This document shows, piece after piece, positions 50,995 through 59,085 of a stretch of 64,000 nt of DNA. The translations under genes and the position numbers were made by a program. Source of the stretch: Leadbetterella sp040829825. Its GTDB lineage: Bacteria > Bacteroidota > Bacteroidia > Cytophagales > Spirosomataceae. The DNA lies in assembly GCF_040829825.1 (NCBI RefSeq), contig NZ_JBFOLH010000015.1; one strand, 5' to 3'. Position 1 is the first letter of the stretch, and every line of letters starts with the position of its first letter. The notes beneath the pieces are model-generated. The model saw nothing but the letters and a program-made list of their open reading frames with translations, made no database searches and was not told where the DNA came from.

Positions 50995-51593
50995 TTTCTT
51001 GTTTTGTATAGTTCAAGCAGCCTTTGTTTGGCCCGTATAAATTGTGAGCGTGATGTGACCTCCGATATCCCCAGTATTTCGCTGATCTCCTTGTGGTCAT
51101 AGCCTTCAAAAAGATAGAGGCTCAATACCAGGCGATACCCGGAAGACAACTCATTCAGCAGCGTTTTCAAAATTTGTATCGTATGCTCATTTTCTTCAAA
51201 ATCGTCGTTATCCTCATCTATAGGTTCAGCCAGAAACATATCCAGGTCTTCAAACTGTAACCGCCGGCTGCGGAGCCGGGCAATGCTCTTGTTCACCACG
51301 ATCGACTTCAGCCAGGCTCCGAACGTAGAGTCGCCGCGGTAAAAGTCTATTTTCATGAAACCGTCTAAGAATGCCTCCTGCAGTATGTCTTCTGCCTCCT
51401 CCCGGTTACCTACAATCCGCAACGAGGTATTGTACATGGCTTTTGCATAAAGCCTGTACAGTTCATACTGAGCTTTTGAACTTCCCTTACGGCACAATTC
51501 TACCAGCTTAGTGGTTTCTTCATGAGTCGTAACAAATTGCAATTCTAATTGGGTTTCAGTATAAAGACAGGCATTGCCTGCCCGATGTTGCAT
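50991..51593 (-). CDS. RNA polymerase sigma-70 family (ECF-type) factor
   Basis: A 200-residue protein. Region 2: LVELCRKGSSKAQYELYRLY, MYNTSLRIVGNREEAEDILQ and WLKSIVVNKSIARLRSRR. An acidic linker follows (DEDNDDFEENEH), then region 4: LLNELSSGYRLVLSLYLFEG and ISEILGISEVTSRSQFIRAK. The ATG at 51593 is the farthest start; an in-frame TTG about 17 codons later is possible. It probably controls the following membrane and adhesin-like genes. A TATCTTTA element is upstream (51622-51615, minus). Confidence 0.92.
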   Translation of the reverse strand: MQHRAGNACLYTETQLELQFVTTHEETTKLVELCRKGSSKAQYELYRLYAKAMYNTSLRIVGNREEAEDILQEAFLDGFMKIDFYRGDSTFGAWLKSIVVNKSIARLRSRRLQFEDLDMFLAEPIDEDNDDFEENEHTIQILKTLLNELSSGYRLVLSLYLFEGYDHKEISEILGISEVTSRSQFIRAKQRLLELYKTRK

Positions 51594-51614
51594 TCCCCTT
51601 TAAAAAAAGTTAAA

Positions 51615-51650
51615 TAAAGATACGTATTGCCCGGGAATCTTTTAGTTTTG
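51615..51650. promoter_or_regulatory. divergent -7 elements for the sigma-factor operon and cysM
   Basis: TATCTTTA on the minus strand (51622-51615) serves the sigma-factor gene. TAGTTTTG on the plus strand (51643-51650) is an exact TAnnTTTG match 25 bases before the cysM GTG. Confidence 0.4.
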
Positions 51651-51675
51651 TCATTTACATCATTCTTTTTAAAAA

Positions 51676-52551
51676 GTGCCGCAATTAATCGATTTAATTG
51701 GAAATACACCTTTGGCCAGGATCAGGAACCTGAATCCGAACCCGAATGTAAAGATATATGCCAAGCTGGAAGGGAATAACCCTGGCGGAAGTGTCAAAGA
51801 CCGGCCGGCGCTGAATATGATCCAAAGCGCCATTGAGCGCGGTGATATCCGGCCGGGTACAAAGCTTATTGAAGCCACCAGCGGCAATACCGGCATTGCC
51901 CTGGCCATGCTGGCATCGCTCTACAAATACCCGGTAGAGCTGGTGATGCCGGCCAATTCTACCCGTGAAAGAGTGCTGACCATGGAGGCTTTCGGTGCGC
52001 AGGTAACTTTGCTGGAGTCTATAGAGGCCTGCCGCGACTATGCCGACGGGAAAGGCCGGGAAAACGGCTACTACCAGTTTAACCAGTTTGCCAATCCCGA
52101 TAATTACCTGGCCCATTACAAGACCACCGGCCCGGAAATATGGCAGGATACCAAAGGACAAATCACCCATTTTGTGGCCTCTATGGGTACTACCGGCACT
52201 ATTATGGGTACTTCCATGTACCTGAAAGAAAAGAACCCCGCTGTACAGGTGGTGGGCTGCCAGCCCGCTGAAGGAGCATCTATTCCTGGCATCCGCCGCT
52301 GGCCGGAGGAGTACCTGCCCCGGATCTTCGACCCGTCGCGGGTAGATATCATCCGGGATGTTTCGGAAGAAGAAGCCAAAGCCATGGCCGTGAAGCTGGC
52401 CCGGGAAGAGGGTATATTTGCCGGGGTCAGCTCGGGCGGACAGGCCCATGTGGCGCTGCGCCTTGCCGCAGAGCTGGAGTCGGGTGTCATTGTGTTTATT
52501 TGTTGCGACAGGGGCGACCGGTACCTCAGCAGCGGACTGTTCGGTGAATAA
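51676..52551 (+). CDS. cysM: cysteine synthase (O-acetylserine sulfhydrylase B type)
   Basis: A 291-residue PLP enzyme starting at GTG 51676 (MPQLIDLIGNTPLARI). Schiff-base Lys41 lies in GNNPGGSVKDRPA, the phosphate-binding/substrate loop is EATSGNTGIALA, and the PLP glycine loop is HFVASMGTTGTIMGTSMYL. The C-terminal CDRGDRYLSSGLFG closes the active site. The short length and the ARRIRW-like region (PGIRRWPEEYLP) favour CysM over CysK. It makes cysteine from O-acetylserine and sulfide or thiosulfate. Confidence 0.94.
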   Translation: MPQLIDLIGNTPLARIRNLNPNPNVKIYAKLEGNNPGGSVKDRPALNMIQSAIERGDIRPGTKLIEATSGNTGIALAMLASLYKYPVELVMPANSTRERVLTMEAFGAQVTLLESIEACRDYADGKGRENGYYQFNQFANPDNYLAHYKTTGPEIWQDTKGQITHFVASMGTTGTIMGTSMYLKEKNPAVQVVGCQPAEGASIPGIRRWPEEYLPRIFDPSRVDIIRDVSEEEAKAMAVKLAREEGIFAGVSSGGQAHVALRLAAELESGVIVFICCDRGDRYLSSGLFGE

Positions 52552-52627
52552 AATAGCTATGAGTAGTAAGCTATGAGAAACACGGCCAGCTCCGGCCGGG
52601 CAGCTCACAGCCAAAAAATAAATAAAG

Positions 52628-53809
52628 ATGAAGATAAAATTTCTGTGTTTTGTGCTTTTTTTCCCGGCAATCCTGCATGCGCAGGAGGTTGACGGCCGGC
52701 TGATTGAAGAGAATTTTGCTTTTGCCGAAAAGCAATACCTGTTTATGAAGGAACAGAATCCTGCTCCTGACCGCATGCCCCAGTCGTACGATGCAAAGAC
52801 CGGGAAATTCGATGCCCGCGATATTACCTGGTGGTGTTCCGGTTTTTACCCCGGGACACTCTGGTACATTTATGAGCAGACCGGCAGTGAGGCTATCCGT
52901 AAAGAAGCCGAACGGGCCCTCGCCGTCATTGAACCTAACCAGCATTTCACCGGGAATCATGACCTGGGCTTTATGATGTATTGCAGCTTCGGAAATGCCT
53001 ACCGGCTCACCGGCAATGAAGCGTACAAGCCCGTTATCCTGAACGCGGCCAGGTCGCTCTCTACCCGTTACCGGCCGCAGATCTATTCCATCCAGTCGTG
53101 GAATAAGAACGACTACTTCAACTGCCCGGTGATCATTGATAACCTGATGAACCTGGAAATGCTGATCAGGGCCACGCAGATGGGAGGCGACTCCCGGTTC
53201 AGGGAAATTGCGGTGATCCATGCCAATACCACGCTGAAGAATCATTTCCGGCCCGACTACAGCTCGTACCATGTGGTAGATTATAACCTGGAAACCGGCC
53301 AGCCCCTGCGGAAAGCCACCTGGCAGGGAGCGGCCAATACCTCGGCCTGGTCACGCGGACAGGCCTGGGCGCTGTACGGCTACACCACGCTGTACGGGCT
53401 CACCCGCGATCCGGCGTATCTGAAGCAGGCCCGGGGCATTGCCGGGTTTATCCTGGATCATCCCAACCTGCCCGGAGATAAGATCCCGTACTGGGACTTT
53501 GACGCCCCGTTGCAACCCAAAGCCTACCGCGACGCTTCGGCCGGGGCCATTATTGCCTCGGCGCTGCTGGAGCTGGGGCAGTATACTTCAGGTGCTGAAA
53601 AAGACCGTTACGTGCGCGATGCCGGCCACATGATACGCTCGCTGGCATCCGATACCTACCGGGCAAAATACGGTGAGAACGGGGGCTTCCTGCTGAAGCA
53701 CAGCGTGGGTGCATTACCGCTGAACTCTGAAATCGATGTTCCGCTTATCTACGCCGACTATTACTTCCTGGAAGCCCTCAAAAGATACAAAGACTGGTAC
53801 CTGCGCTGA
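52628..53809 (+). CDS. GH88 family unsaturated glucuronyl hydrolase
   Basis: A 393-residue protein with signal peptide MKIKFLCFVLFFPAILHAQE. The (alpha/alpha)6-barrel catalytic residues fit GH88: Asp112 in GNHDLGFMMYCSFG and Asp171 in CPVIIDNLMNLEML, at near-normal spacing. ANTSAWSRGQAWALYGYTTL and NSEIDVPLIYADYYFLEAL follow. GH88 removes unsaturated uronic acids from lyase products such as glycosaminoglycan or other uronan fragments. It is alone here, about 26 kb from the GH105/lyase cluster, and no lyase is adjacent. It could complement that cluster. Confidence 0.93.
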   Translation: MKIKFLCFVLFFPAILHAQEVDGRLIEENFAFAEKQYLFMKEQNPAPDRMPQSYDAKTGKFDARDITWWCSGFYPGTLWYIYEQTGSEAIRKEAERALAVIEPNQHFTGNHDLGFMMYCSFGNAYRLTGNEAYKPVILNAARSLSTRYRPQIYSIQSWNKNDYFNCPVIIDNLMNLEMLIRATQMGGDSRFREIAVIHANTTLKNHFRPDYSSYHVVDYNLETGQPLRKATWQGAANTSAWSRGQAWALYGYTTLYGLTRDPAYLKQARGIAGFILDHPNLPGDKIPYWDFDAPLQPKAYRDASAGAIIASALLELGQYTSGAEKDRYVRDAGHMIRSLASDTYRAKYGENGGFLLKHSVGALPLNSEIDVPLIYADYYFLEALKRYKDWYLR

Positions 53810-53815
53810 GCCATA

Positions 53816-54958
53816 TCAGAAAGCCGAATAATAACCGGCCGCCTTGGCCAGCATATCCTTTTTGAGTAGGGCCAGGGCATCGCCCAGGATCTGCTCGTTG
53901 CCGGGAAAAGGCAGCGGCTTACCGCCGATTCTTTTCAGGCTGACATCGCTTAAGGCTCTTTTGTCGCCCTTGTACGTGGAAGCATAGTTTTCAAACCTCT
54001 GTACGGCGTTCACCTCCTGGTTGTAGAGCTCTTTCCGGCTGTTGCGGTCATAAATAACCAGGTGCCCTTTTACGGCGGCCTCTTTAAACTGGTAAACTTC
54101 TATTACGTCGGCGGTTACTTCTTTCTTGCGTGTGATCTTTTCGTTGCTGCGCGATGAAGAGCCGGCACTTTCTTCGATTTCCTTTTTGTCGCGGTACTCG
54201 CGGGTGCTCTCTTTCTCGGGTGAGATCACAAAGTCATTCAGCACCAGGGTAACTTCGTAATCGTACTTCTGACGGCGGTCGGCCGACAGGTATACCGTTT
54301 GCCAGCTCCTGCTGAGGTTGGTATTGCCCAGGTCACGGAAGGCCCCGGTAGCGGCCTTGCCCAGGCTGATCTTCGGGCTGATTTCGGTCTGGATCAGGAT
54401 GTGCGTCGTGCCCAGGGTTTTGGCCTCGTCCTGCAACTTGCGGATATGGCTGGTTGAACCGTTAATGTTTTCCATTTCTTTCAGCTCGTTGTAAGCCTCA
54501 CGGGCCGCCAGCTTGTTGCCCTGGGCTCCTTTTTCCAGGTTCTCCAACGCACAGGCATAGAGAAAATCGGCTGCTTTGTTCCGGTAAAGGGCCAGCTCAC
54601 CGCTGAAATCTTCCAGCCGTATATCTGCTTTGTACCCGTTTTTGTCGGTAAGCGGCAGCAGCGGGCGGATAGAGGCCTGAACCCTTTCTATCTCTTCATA
54701 TAGGTTCAGGATGAGAAGGTCGGCATCGTCGGCAGATTTGCGCTGGAGAGTCTCTATCTGCGCCAGCTTTTCCTGGAGATAGTATTTATAGGCGTCTTCC
54801 AGGCCCAGCACAAACCGGGGAGCTTTCTTTTTCTTTCCCTTCAGCTTGGAAACAGCCAGGCTGACCGCCTGTTTGTAGCGGCCGTTATCCAGTTCTTTTT
54901 TTACGGATGCACAGCTAAAGCAAATCCATAAGGCCAGTACGGCGATTATAGTTTTCAT
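53816..54958 (-). CDS. lipoprotein of unknown function
   Basis: 380 residues from ATG 54958, which opens a lipoprotein signal (MKTIIAVLALWICFSCASVK; Cys16). The upstream frame to 55027 has no signal. The mature part is helical at first (TPR-like, KQAVSLAVSKLKGKKKKAPR, NLYEEIERVQASIRPLL, LYACALENLEKGAQ). A mixed domain then contains THILIQTEISPKISLG, YEVTLVLNDFVISPEKESTR and GHLVIYDRNSRKELYNQEVN. No family recognised. Located between a convergent GH88 gene and pyrE, on the pyrE strand, 76 bp downstream of it. Confidence 0.75.
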   Translation of the reverse strand: MKTIIAVLALWICFSCASVKKELDNGRYKQAVSLAVSKLKGKKKKAPRFVLGLEDAYKYYLQEKLAQIETLQRKSADDADLLILNLYEEIERVQASIRPLLPLTDKNGYKADIRLEDFSGELALYRNKAADFLYACALENLEKGAQGNKLAAREAYNELKEMENINGSTSHIRKLQDEAKTLGTTHILIQTEISPKISLGKAATGAFRDLGNTNLSRSWQTVYLSADRRQKYDYEVTLVLNDFVISPEKESTREYRDKKEIEESAGSSSRSNEKITRKKEVTADVIEVYQFKEAAVKGHLVIYDRNSRKELYNQEVNAVQRFENYASTYKGDKRALSDVSLKRIGGKPLPFPGNEQILGDALALLKKDMLAKAAGYYSAF

Positions 54959-55034
54959 AGAAATAGCATTTATACGGTTTAGACCCCTTCCGGAAGAGAA
55001 GGTTAAAGGGGAACCGGGTATTAACAAATCGTTT

Positions 55035-55658
55035 TCAAAAGGCTTCGGGCCGGCGTCTCCATTTTTTCAGGAGGTCCAGGTCACCGGGGCTCACGTAGGC
55101 CTGCTTTACGGCTTCGTCGATCAGGTAGGTATAATTGCTCAGCGTAACCAGCTTCAGCTGCTTATCGGCGAAGTTCTTTTCTGCTGTTTTGAAGCCGTAG
55201 GTGAAAATGGCGATCATGCCCAGCACTTCTATTCCCTGCGCCTGCAAGGCTTCTGCGGCCTTGATCGAGCTGCCGCCCGTAGAAACCAGGTCTTCCAGCA
55301 CTACCACCTTGCTGCCGGGTTCCAGGCGTCCTTCTATCTGGTTGCCCATGCCGTGCTCTTTGGGCTTGGGGCGTACGTACGAAAACGGCAATTGCAGGTA
55401 ATCGGCTACCAGGGCCCCCTGGGCTATACCGGCCGTTGCTACCCCGGCAATAGCGGTGGCTCCGGGAAATTCTTTTCTGATGGCTTTGGCCAGCGCTTTC
55501 TTGATGAATGTGCGGGCCTCCACGTCGGAAAGCGTGATGCGGTTATCGCAATAAATGGGTGAATTCCAGCCGGAGCTCCATTTGAACGGGTTTTGCGGAC
55601 TAAGTTTGACCGCCTGGGTTTTCAGGAGGATAGAGGCTATCTTTCGTGCAGTATTCAT
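55035..55658 (-). CDS. pyrE: orotate phosphoribosyltransferase
   Basis: A 207-residue type I phosphoribosyltransferase. Substrate region NPFKWSSGWNSPIYCDNR, flexible loop YVRPKPKEHGMGNQIEG and PRPP-binding VVVLEDLVSTGGSSIKAAEA are all present. It joins orotate to PRPP in pyrimidine synthesis. Its ATG overlaps the upstream CBS-domain gene stop by ATGA (55655-55658). Confidence 0.96.
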   Translation of the reverse strand: MNTARKIASILLKTQAVKLSPQNPFKWSSGWNSPIYCDNRITLSDVEARTFIKKALAKAIRKEFPGATAIAGVATAGIAQGALVADYLQLPFSYVRPKPKEHGMGNQIEGRLEPGSKVVVLEDLVSTGGSSIKAAEALQAQGIEVLGMIAIFTYGFKTAEKNFADKQLKLVTLSNYTYLIDEAVKQAYVSPGDLDLLKKWRRRPEAF

Positions 55659-56941
55659 TCGCCAGGATTTGTTTTGCTTACCAGAATTTTATCTACCCGG
55701 TTTTTGTCCATATCCATAATTTCAAAGACAAAATCTTCCCAGTAAAACTTTTCACCGGTGGTAGGAATTTCTTTAAGGATGTGCAGGGCAAACCCGCCCA
55801 TGGTATCAAAACCGGTGTATTCTTTGCGGTTGGGCAGGTCAATATCAAATTCAGAGAGGAAATCGTCAAAAGGCAGGGCGGCATCAATGAGGAAGCTGCC
55901 GTCTTCCCGCTCCACGATCTCGTATTCAAACTCGTTGGTTTCGGAGATATCCCCCACCAGGGCATCCAGGATGTCGTTCATGGTCACAATCCCCACCACA
56001 GAGCCGTACTCGTCTACGATCACCCCGAAGTGGATGCGCTCTTCCTGGAACTTCTCCAGCACCTGGTAGGCATGGTTGTTCTCGGCAATATAAAGGGCCG
56101 GCCGGAGAATGGGTTCCAGGTTTTCCAGCTCTTCATCCAGCGACTTGCCCAGCAGGTCTTTGATGTAGAGCAGTCCTTTGATATCGTTAATGCCGTCTTT
56201 GCAGACCGGGTAAATGGAGTGCTTCTTCTCAATGATCTTTTCCCGGTTTTCGTACAGGCTGTCGTCAATGTCGAGGTAGCTGATATCGTTAACGCTGGTC
56301 ATCAGGGAAGTGATCTTCCGGTCGCCCAGCTGGAACACGTTCTGTACGATCTCGTGCTCTATCTCTTCGATAGTACCGTCAGAAGCACCTTCCTGGATAA
56401 TGTTCTTGATTTCCTCTTCTGTAACCGAATTGTCGTTTTCTTTGAGCCCTATTATTTTAAATATCAGGTCGGAAGATTTGCTCAGCAGCCAGATAAAAGG
56501 CGAAGCGATCTTCGAAAGAATATTCATGGGCCGCACCACGATGATGGCGATATCTTCAGGAATGGCCATGCCTATCCGCTTGGGAACCAGCTCACCGAAG
56601 ATCAGCGTAAGAAAGGTAACGATCACCGTAATCAGGGCCACAGCAACGTTATCGGCATAGGGAACAGGAAGGCCCATGCCTTCGAGGTAAGGAATCAGGT
56701 AGCCTTTGAATGTATTGCCGGAGTAAATACCGGTAAGAATGCCGATAACAGTAATTCCAATTTGTACAGTGGATAAGAAACGGGCAGGAGAATTAGCCAG
56801 TTCAAGCGCCTCGGCGGCACTCTTTTTTCCATTTTTAGCGGCTATTTCCAGTTTGGCTTTCCGGGACGAAACCAGTGCGATCTCGGACATCGAAAACATT
56901 CCATTCAGAAGAATCAGGAACAGAATTATAAATATTTCCAT
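55655..56941 (-). CDS. hemolysin C/CorC-like protein (CNNM, CBS pair, CorC_HlyC)
   Basis: A 428-residue protein. The N-terminal CNNM/DUF21 membrane domain has about four helices (1-20, 60-80, 98-115, 128-150), with MFSMSEIALVSSRKAKLEIA and FGELVPKRIGMAIPE. Two CBS domains follow (about 205-335, including HSIYPVCKDGINDIKGLLYI and FGVIVDEYGSVVGIVTMNDI). The C-terminal CorC/HlyC domain (about 350-425) is complete. Family members are linked to Mg2+ or other cation transport; the 'hemolysin' name is historical. Start lies 132 bp from the divergent Nudix gene. Confidence 0.93.
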   Translation of the reverse strand: MEIFIILFLILLNGMFSMSEIALVSSRKAKLEIAAKNGKKSAAEALELANSPARFLSTVQIGITVIGILTGIYSGNTFKGYLIPYLEGMGLPVPYADNVAVALITVIVTFLTLIFGELVPKRIGMAIPEDIAIIVVRPMNILSKIASPFIWLLSKSSDLIFKIIGLKENDNSVTEEEIKNIIQEGASDGTIEEIEHEIVQNVFQLGDRKITSLMTSVNDISYLDIDDSLYENREKIIEKKHSIYPVCKDGINDIKGLLYIKDLLGKSLDEELENLEPILRPALYIAENNHAYQVLEKFQEERIHFGVIVDEYGSVVGIVTMNDILDALVGDISETNEFEYEIVEREDGSFLIDAALPFDDFLSEFDIDLPNRKEYTGFDTMGGFALHILKEIPTTGEKFYWEDFVFEIMDMDKNRVDKILVSKTNPGE

Positions 56942-57049
56942 TTAGAAAAAGATAAGTATCTACTTACCTAACTTGTTTTATCTGCAAAGTAACAAAAAAA
57001 ATATTTCATTTAAGGTTCGGCCAAACAAAATTAATCGGCGCTTACCTTT

Positions 57050-57057
57050 TACCTTTG
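57050..57057 (+). promoter_or_regulatory. -7 element (TACCTTTG) of the Nudix gene
   Basis: Exact TAnnTTTG match 16 bases before ATG 57074, within the divergent gap between the CorC-like and Nudix genes. Confidence 0.45.
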
Positions 57058-57073
57058 CATTTTTATCCGAAGC

Positions 57074-57763
57074 ATGATCATCTTTGTCAGTAACATTCCC
57101 GTTCATATTCTTGAAACGCCGGAGGCTGCGCTGTACTCGCAAACCATTAATCTTGAAAAAGACATTGTTAAGTTCAGCGAGATAACCGGCAACCCGCTTA
57201 TCCGGAATGCCTCGCACCGGAGCATCCTGAATTTTATGGAGTTCCTCCAGGTTAACAGCAGCTCAACGCTGGCGGGGGTAACCTTTCTGGTAAAAAACCT
57301 GCGCCGCTTCAGGAAGTTCCTGAAAAAAGAGCTGCAGTTTGTGAAAGCAGCGGGTGGGGTAGTAGAGAACCATACGGGTAAGGTGCTGATGATGAAGCGG
57401 CTGGGGTTCTGGGATCTTCCCAAGGGAAAGGCTGAAAAAGGGGAAAAATCAGAAATTACGGCTATTCGTGAGGTAGAAGAAGAATGCGGCGTCACCGTAT
57501 TCGCCGACCGCAGGCTGGTTAGTACCTGGCATACGTATTTTCAGAAAGGCAAGCTGGTGATCAAACGTACCCGGTGGTACAGCATGAAGCTGATCTCTGA
57601 TGCCAAAATGGCGCCGCAGGTGGAAGAAGGTATTGAAGAGCTGGCCTGGATGGGCCCTGAAGAACTGGCGGAGGCCGTAAAGCAATCGTATCGCTCCATC
57701 ATTTACGTGCTTGACCGTTACCGTGAAAGAGGGGTAACCGAAAAAAGTGATCCGGCCGGGTGA
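57074..57763 (+). CDS. Nudix hydrolase with N-terminal extension
   Basis: A 229-residue protein. The Nudix box is complete at 118-140 (GKAEKGEKSEITAIREVEEE then CGV), with the general REVEEE metal-binding motif, in a domain spanning about 90-225. The first 90 residues (MIIFVSNIPVHILETPEAAL and following) do not look like a Nudix fold and may form a separate alpha/beta domain. Nudix enzymes cleave nucleoside diphosphates linked to other groups; the substrate is unknown. Followed by a terminator at 57903. Confidence 0.9.
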   Translation: MIIFVSNIPVHILETPEAALYSQTINLEKDIVKFSEITGNPLIRNASHRSILNFMEFLQVNSSSTLAGVTFLVKNLRRFRKFLKKELQFVKAAGGVVENHTGKVLMMKRLGFWDLPKGKAEKGEKSEITAIREVEEECGVTVFADRRLVSTWHTYFQKGKLVIKRTRWYSMKLISDAKMAPQVEEGIEELAWMGPEELAEAVKQSYRSIIYVLDRYRERGVTEKSDPAG

Positions 57764-57902
57764 CTTTTCCCGGTTAAGCGCGTCATAAAATAATACCCTG
57801 TTTTTTTGAGGGGAATTTATATTAGCAGCCCTTCTCTCGTTAGCTAACATACGCGACTTACGTATCCGCCTGCTTCCCTTTACCCGGAATATAAAATTAC
57901 TT

Positions 57903-57927
57903 AAAGGAGTTTTTGACTCCTTTTTTT
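57903..57927 (+). terminator. Rho-independent terminator after the Nudix gene
   Basis: AAAGGAGT (57903-57910) and ACTCCTTT (57916-57923) pair around TTTTG and run into a T-tract. The gap 57764-57902 before it holds no gene that I can see. Confidence 0.75.
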
Positions 57928-57928
57928 G

Positions 57929-57936
57929 TATTTTTG
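57929..57936 (+). promoter_or_regulatory. -7 element (TATTTTTG) of the oxidoreductase gene
   Basis: Exact TAnnTTTG match directly after the Nudix terminator and 21 bases before the GTG start at 57958. It supports that start over the upstream TTG at 57913. Confidence 0.5.
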
Positions 57937-57957
57937 ACTTTTAACCCGGATAAAATA

Positions 57958-59025
57958 GTGAAGATTAAAGTACTGGTAGCAGGCTGCGGCAATATGGGGA
58001 TCTCCCATGCGCTGGCATATCATTCGATGAATGAATTTCAGATCTGTGGATTGGTTTCCAAAGGAGACAGCAAGGAAAAGCTGAATGAAAAGCTGGGCGG
58101 AGGGTATCCGCTCTACGGTGATTTCTACGAGGCCCTGCGTGACTCCCGCCCGGATGCCGTCTGTATTTCCACCTACCCCGATACCCATGAAGAATATGCC
58201 CTGGCGGCCCTGGAGGCCGGTTGTCATGTATTCCTTGAAAAACCCATTGCCGATACTGTTGAAGGTGCCGAACGCGTGGCCGCTGCGGCGCGCCGGCTGA
58301 ACCGGAAGCTGGTGGTGGGGTATATCCTGCGGGTACACCCGTCGTGGATCAAATTTATTGAGGTAGCCCAGAGCCTGGGCAAGCCGCTGGTGATGCGGAT
58401 GAACCTGAACCAGCAGTCGCACGGCTATATGTGGGATGTGCACCGCAACCTCATGAAAAGCCTGAGCCCTATTGTAGACTGTGGCGTGCATTACATTGAC
58501 GTGATGTGCCAGATGACCCGCTCAAGGCCGGTTTGGGTGAGCGCCATCGGGGCCAGGTTAACTGACGATATCCCCGAATCCAATTACAATTACGGCCAGC
58601 TGCAGATACGCTTTGAAGACGGCTCAGTGGGCTGGTACGAGGCCGGCTGGGGCCCGATGATGAGTGAAACGGCCTATTTTGTGAAAGACGTGATCGGGCC
58701 GAAAGGCTGCGTTTCCATTGCCGGTAAAAATGCGGCTTCGGAAGGCAATTCGGATAATGTGGATGCCCACAGCAAAGCCGAATCCTTGAAAGTGCACAAT
58801 GCAGCCATCAATGCGCAGAACGAATTTACCGAAGAAGACCGCTGGATAGACCTGAGCGATGAGCCGGACCATAACGAGCTTTGCCGGCGTGAACAGCAGT
58901 ATTTTCTGCGGGCCATTGCTGAAGACCTGGATCTGAACGATCACCTCGATGACGCCGTATACAGCCTGAAAGTGGCTTTTGCCTGTGATGAGTCGGTGAA
59001 GACAGGAGACGTGGTGCGGCTCTGA
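57958..59025 (+). CDS. Gfo/Idh/MocA family oxidoreductase
   Basis: 355 residues from GTG 57958 (VKIKVLVAGCGNMGISHALA). The NAD(P)-binding motif is GCGNMG, the catalytic FLEKPIADTVEGAERV, then GYILRVHPSWIKFIEVAQSL and the substrate-domain His motif SPIVDCGVHYIDVMCQMTRS. Family members oxidise or reduce sugars, polyols or related compounds. The substrate is not deducible and it is not part of the inositol operon. The frame opens further up to 57913, but that stretch contains the promoter element. Confidence 0.9.
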   Translation: MKIKVLVAGCGNMGISHALAYHSMNEFQICGLVSKGDSKEKLNEKLGGGYPLYGDFYEALRDSRPDAVCISTYPDTHEEYALAALEAGCHVFLEKPIADTVEGAERVAAAARRLNRKLVVGYILRVHPSWIKFIEVAQSLGKPLVMRMNLNQQSHGYMWDVHRNLMKSLSPIVDCGVHYIDVMCQMTRSRPVWVSAIGARLTDDIPESNYNYGQLQIRFEDGSVGWYEAGWGPMMSETAYFVKDVIGPKGCVSIAGKNAASEGNSDNVDAHSKAESLKVHNAAINAQNEFTEEDRWIDLSDEPDHNELCRREQQYFLRAIAEDLDLNDHLDDAVYSLKVAFACDESVKTGDVVRL

Positions 59026-59037
59026 CAGCATACCATA

Positions 59038-59078
59038 AACGCGGATTTTTATGATTTTTACTCATAAAAATCCGCGTT
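59038..59078. terminator. bidirectional terminator between convergent genes
   Basis: AACGCGGATTTTTATGA (59038-59054) and its exact reverse complement (59062-59078) form a 17-bp stem with loop TTTTTAC. It sits between the oxidoreductase gene and the convergent YfhO-like gene. Confidence 0.8.
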
Positions 59079-59085
59079 ACCTACA

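Noticed and set aside
52552..52627. Regulatory RNA before the GH88 gene
   Set aside because: Only a direct repeat (GCTATGAG twice) and short GC-rich words are visible; nothing specific.
57764..57902. Small gene or RNA between the Nudix and oxidoreductase genes
   Set aside because: Only a short GTTAGCTAAC palindrome and a terminator further on; no start/stop pair with coding character.
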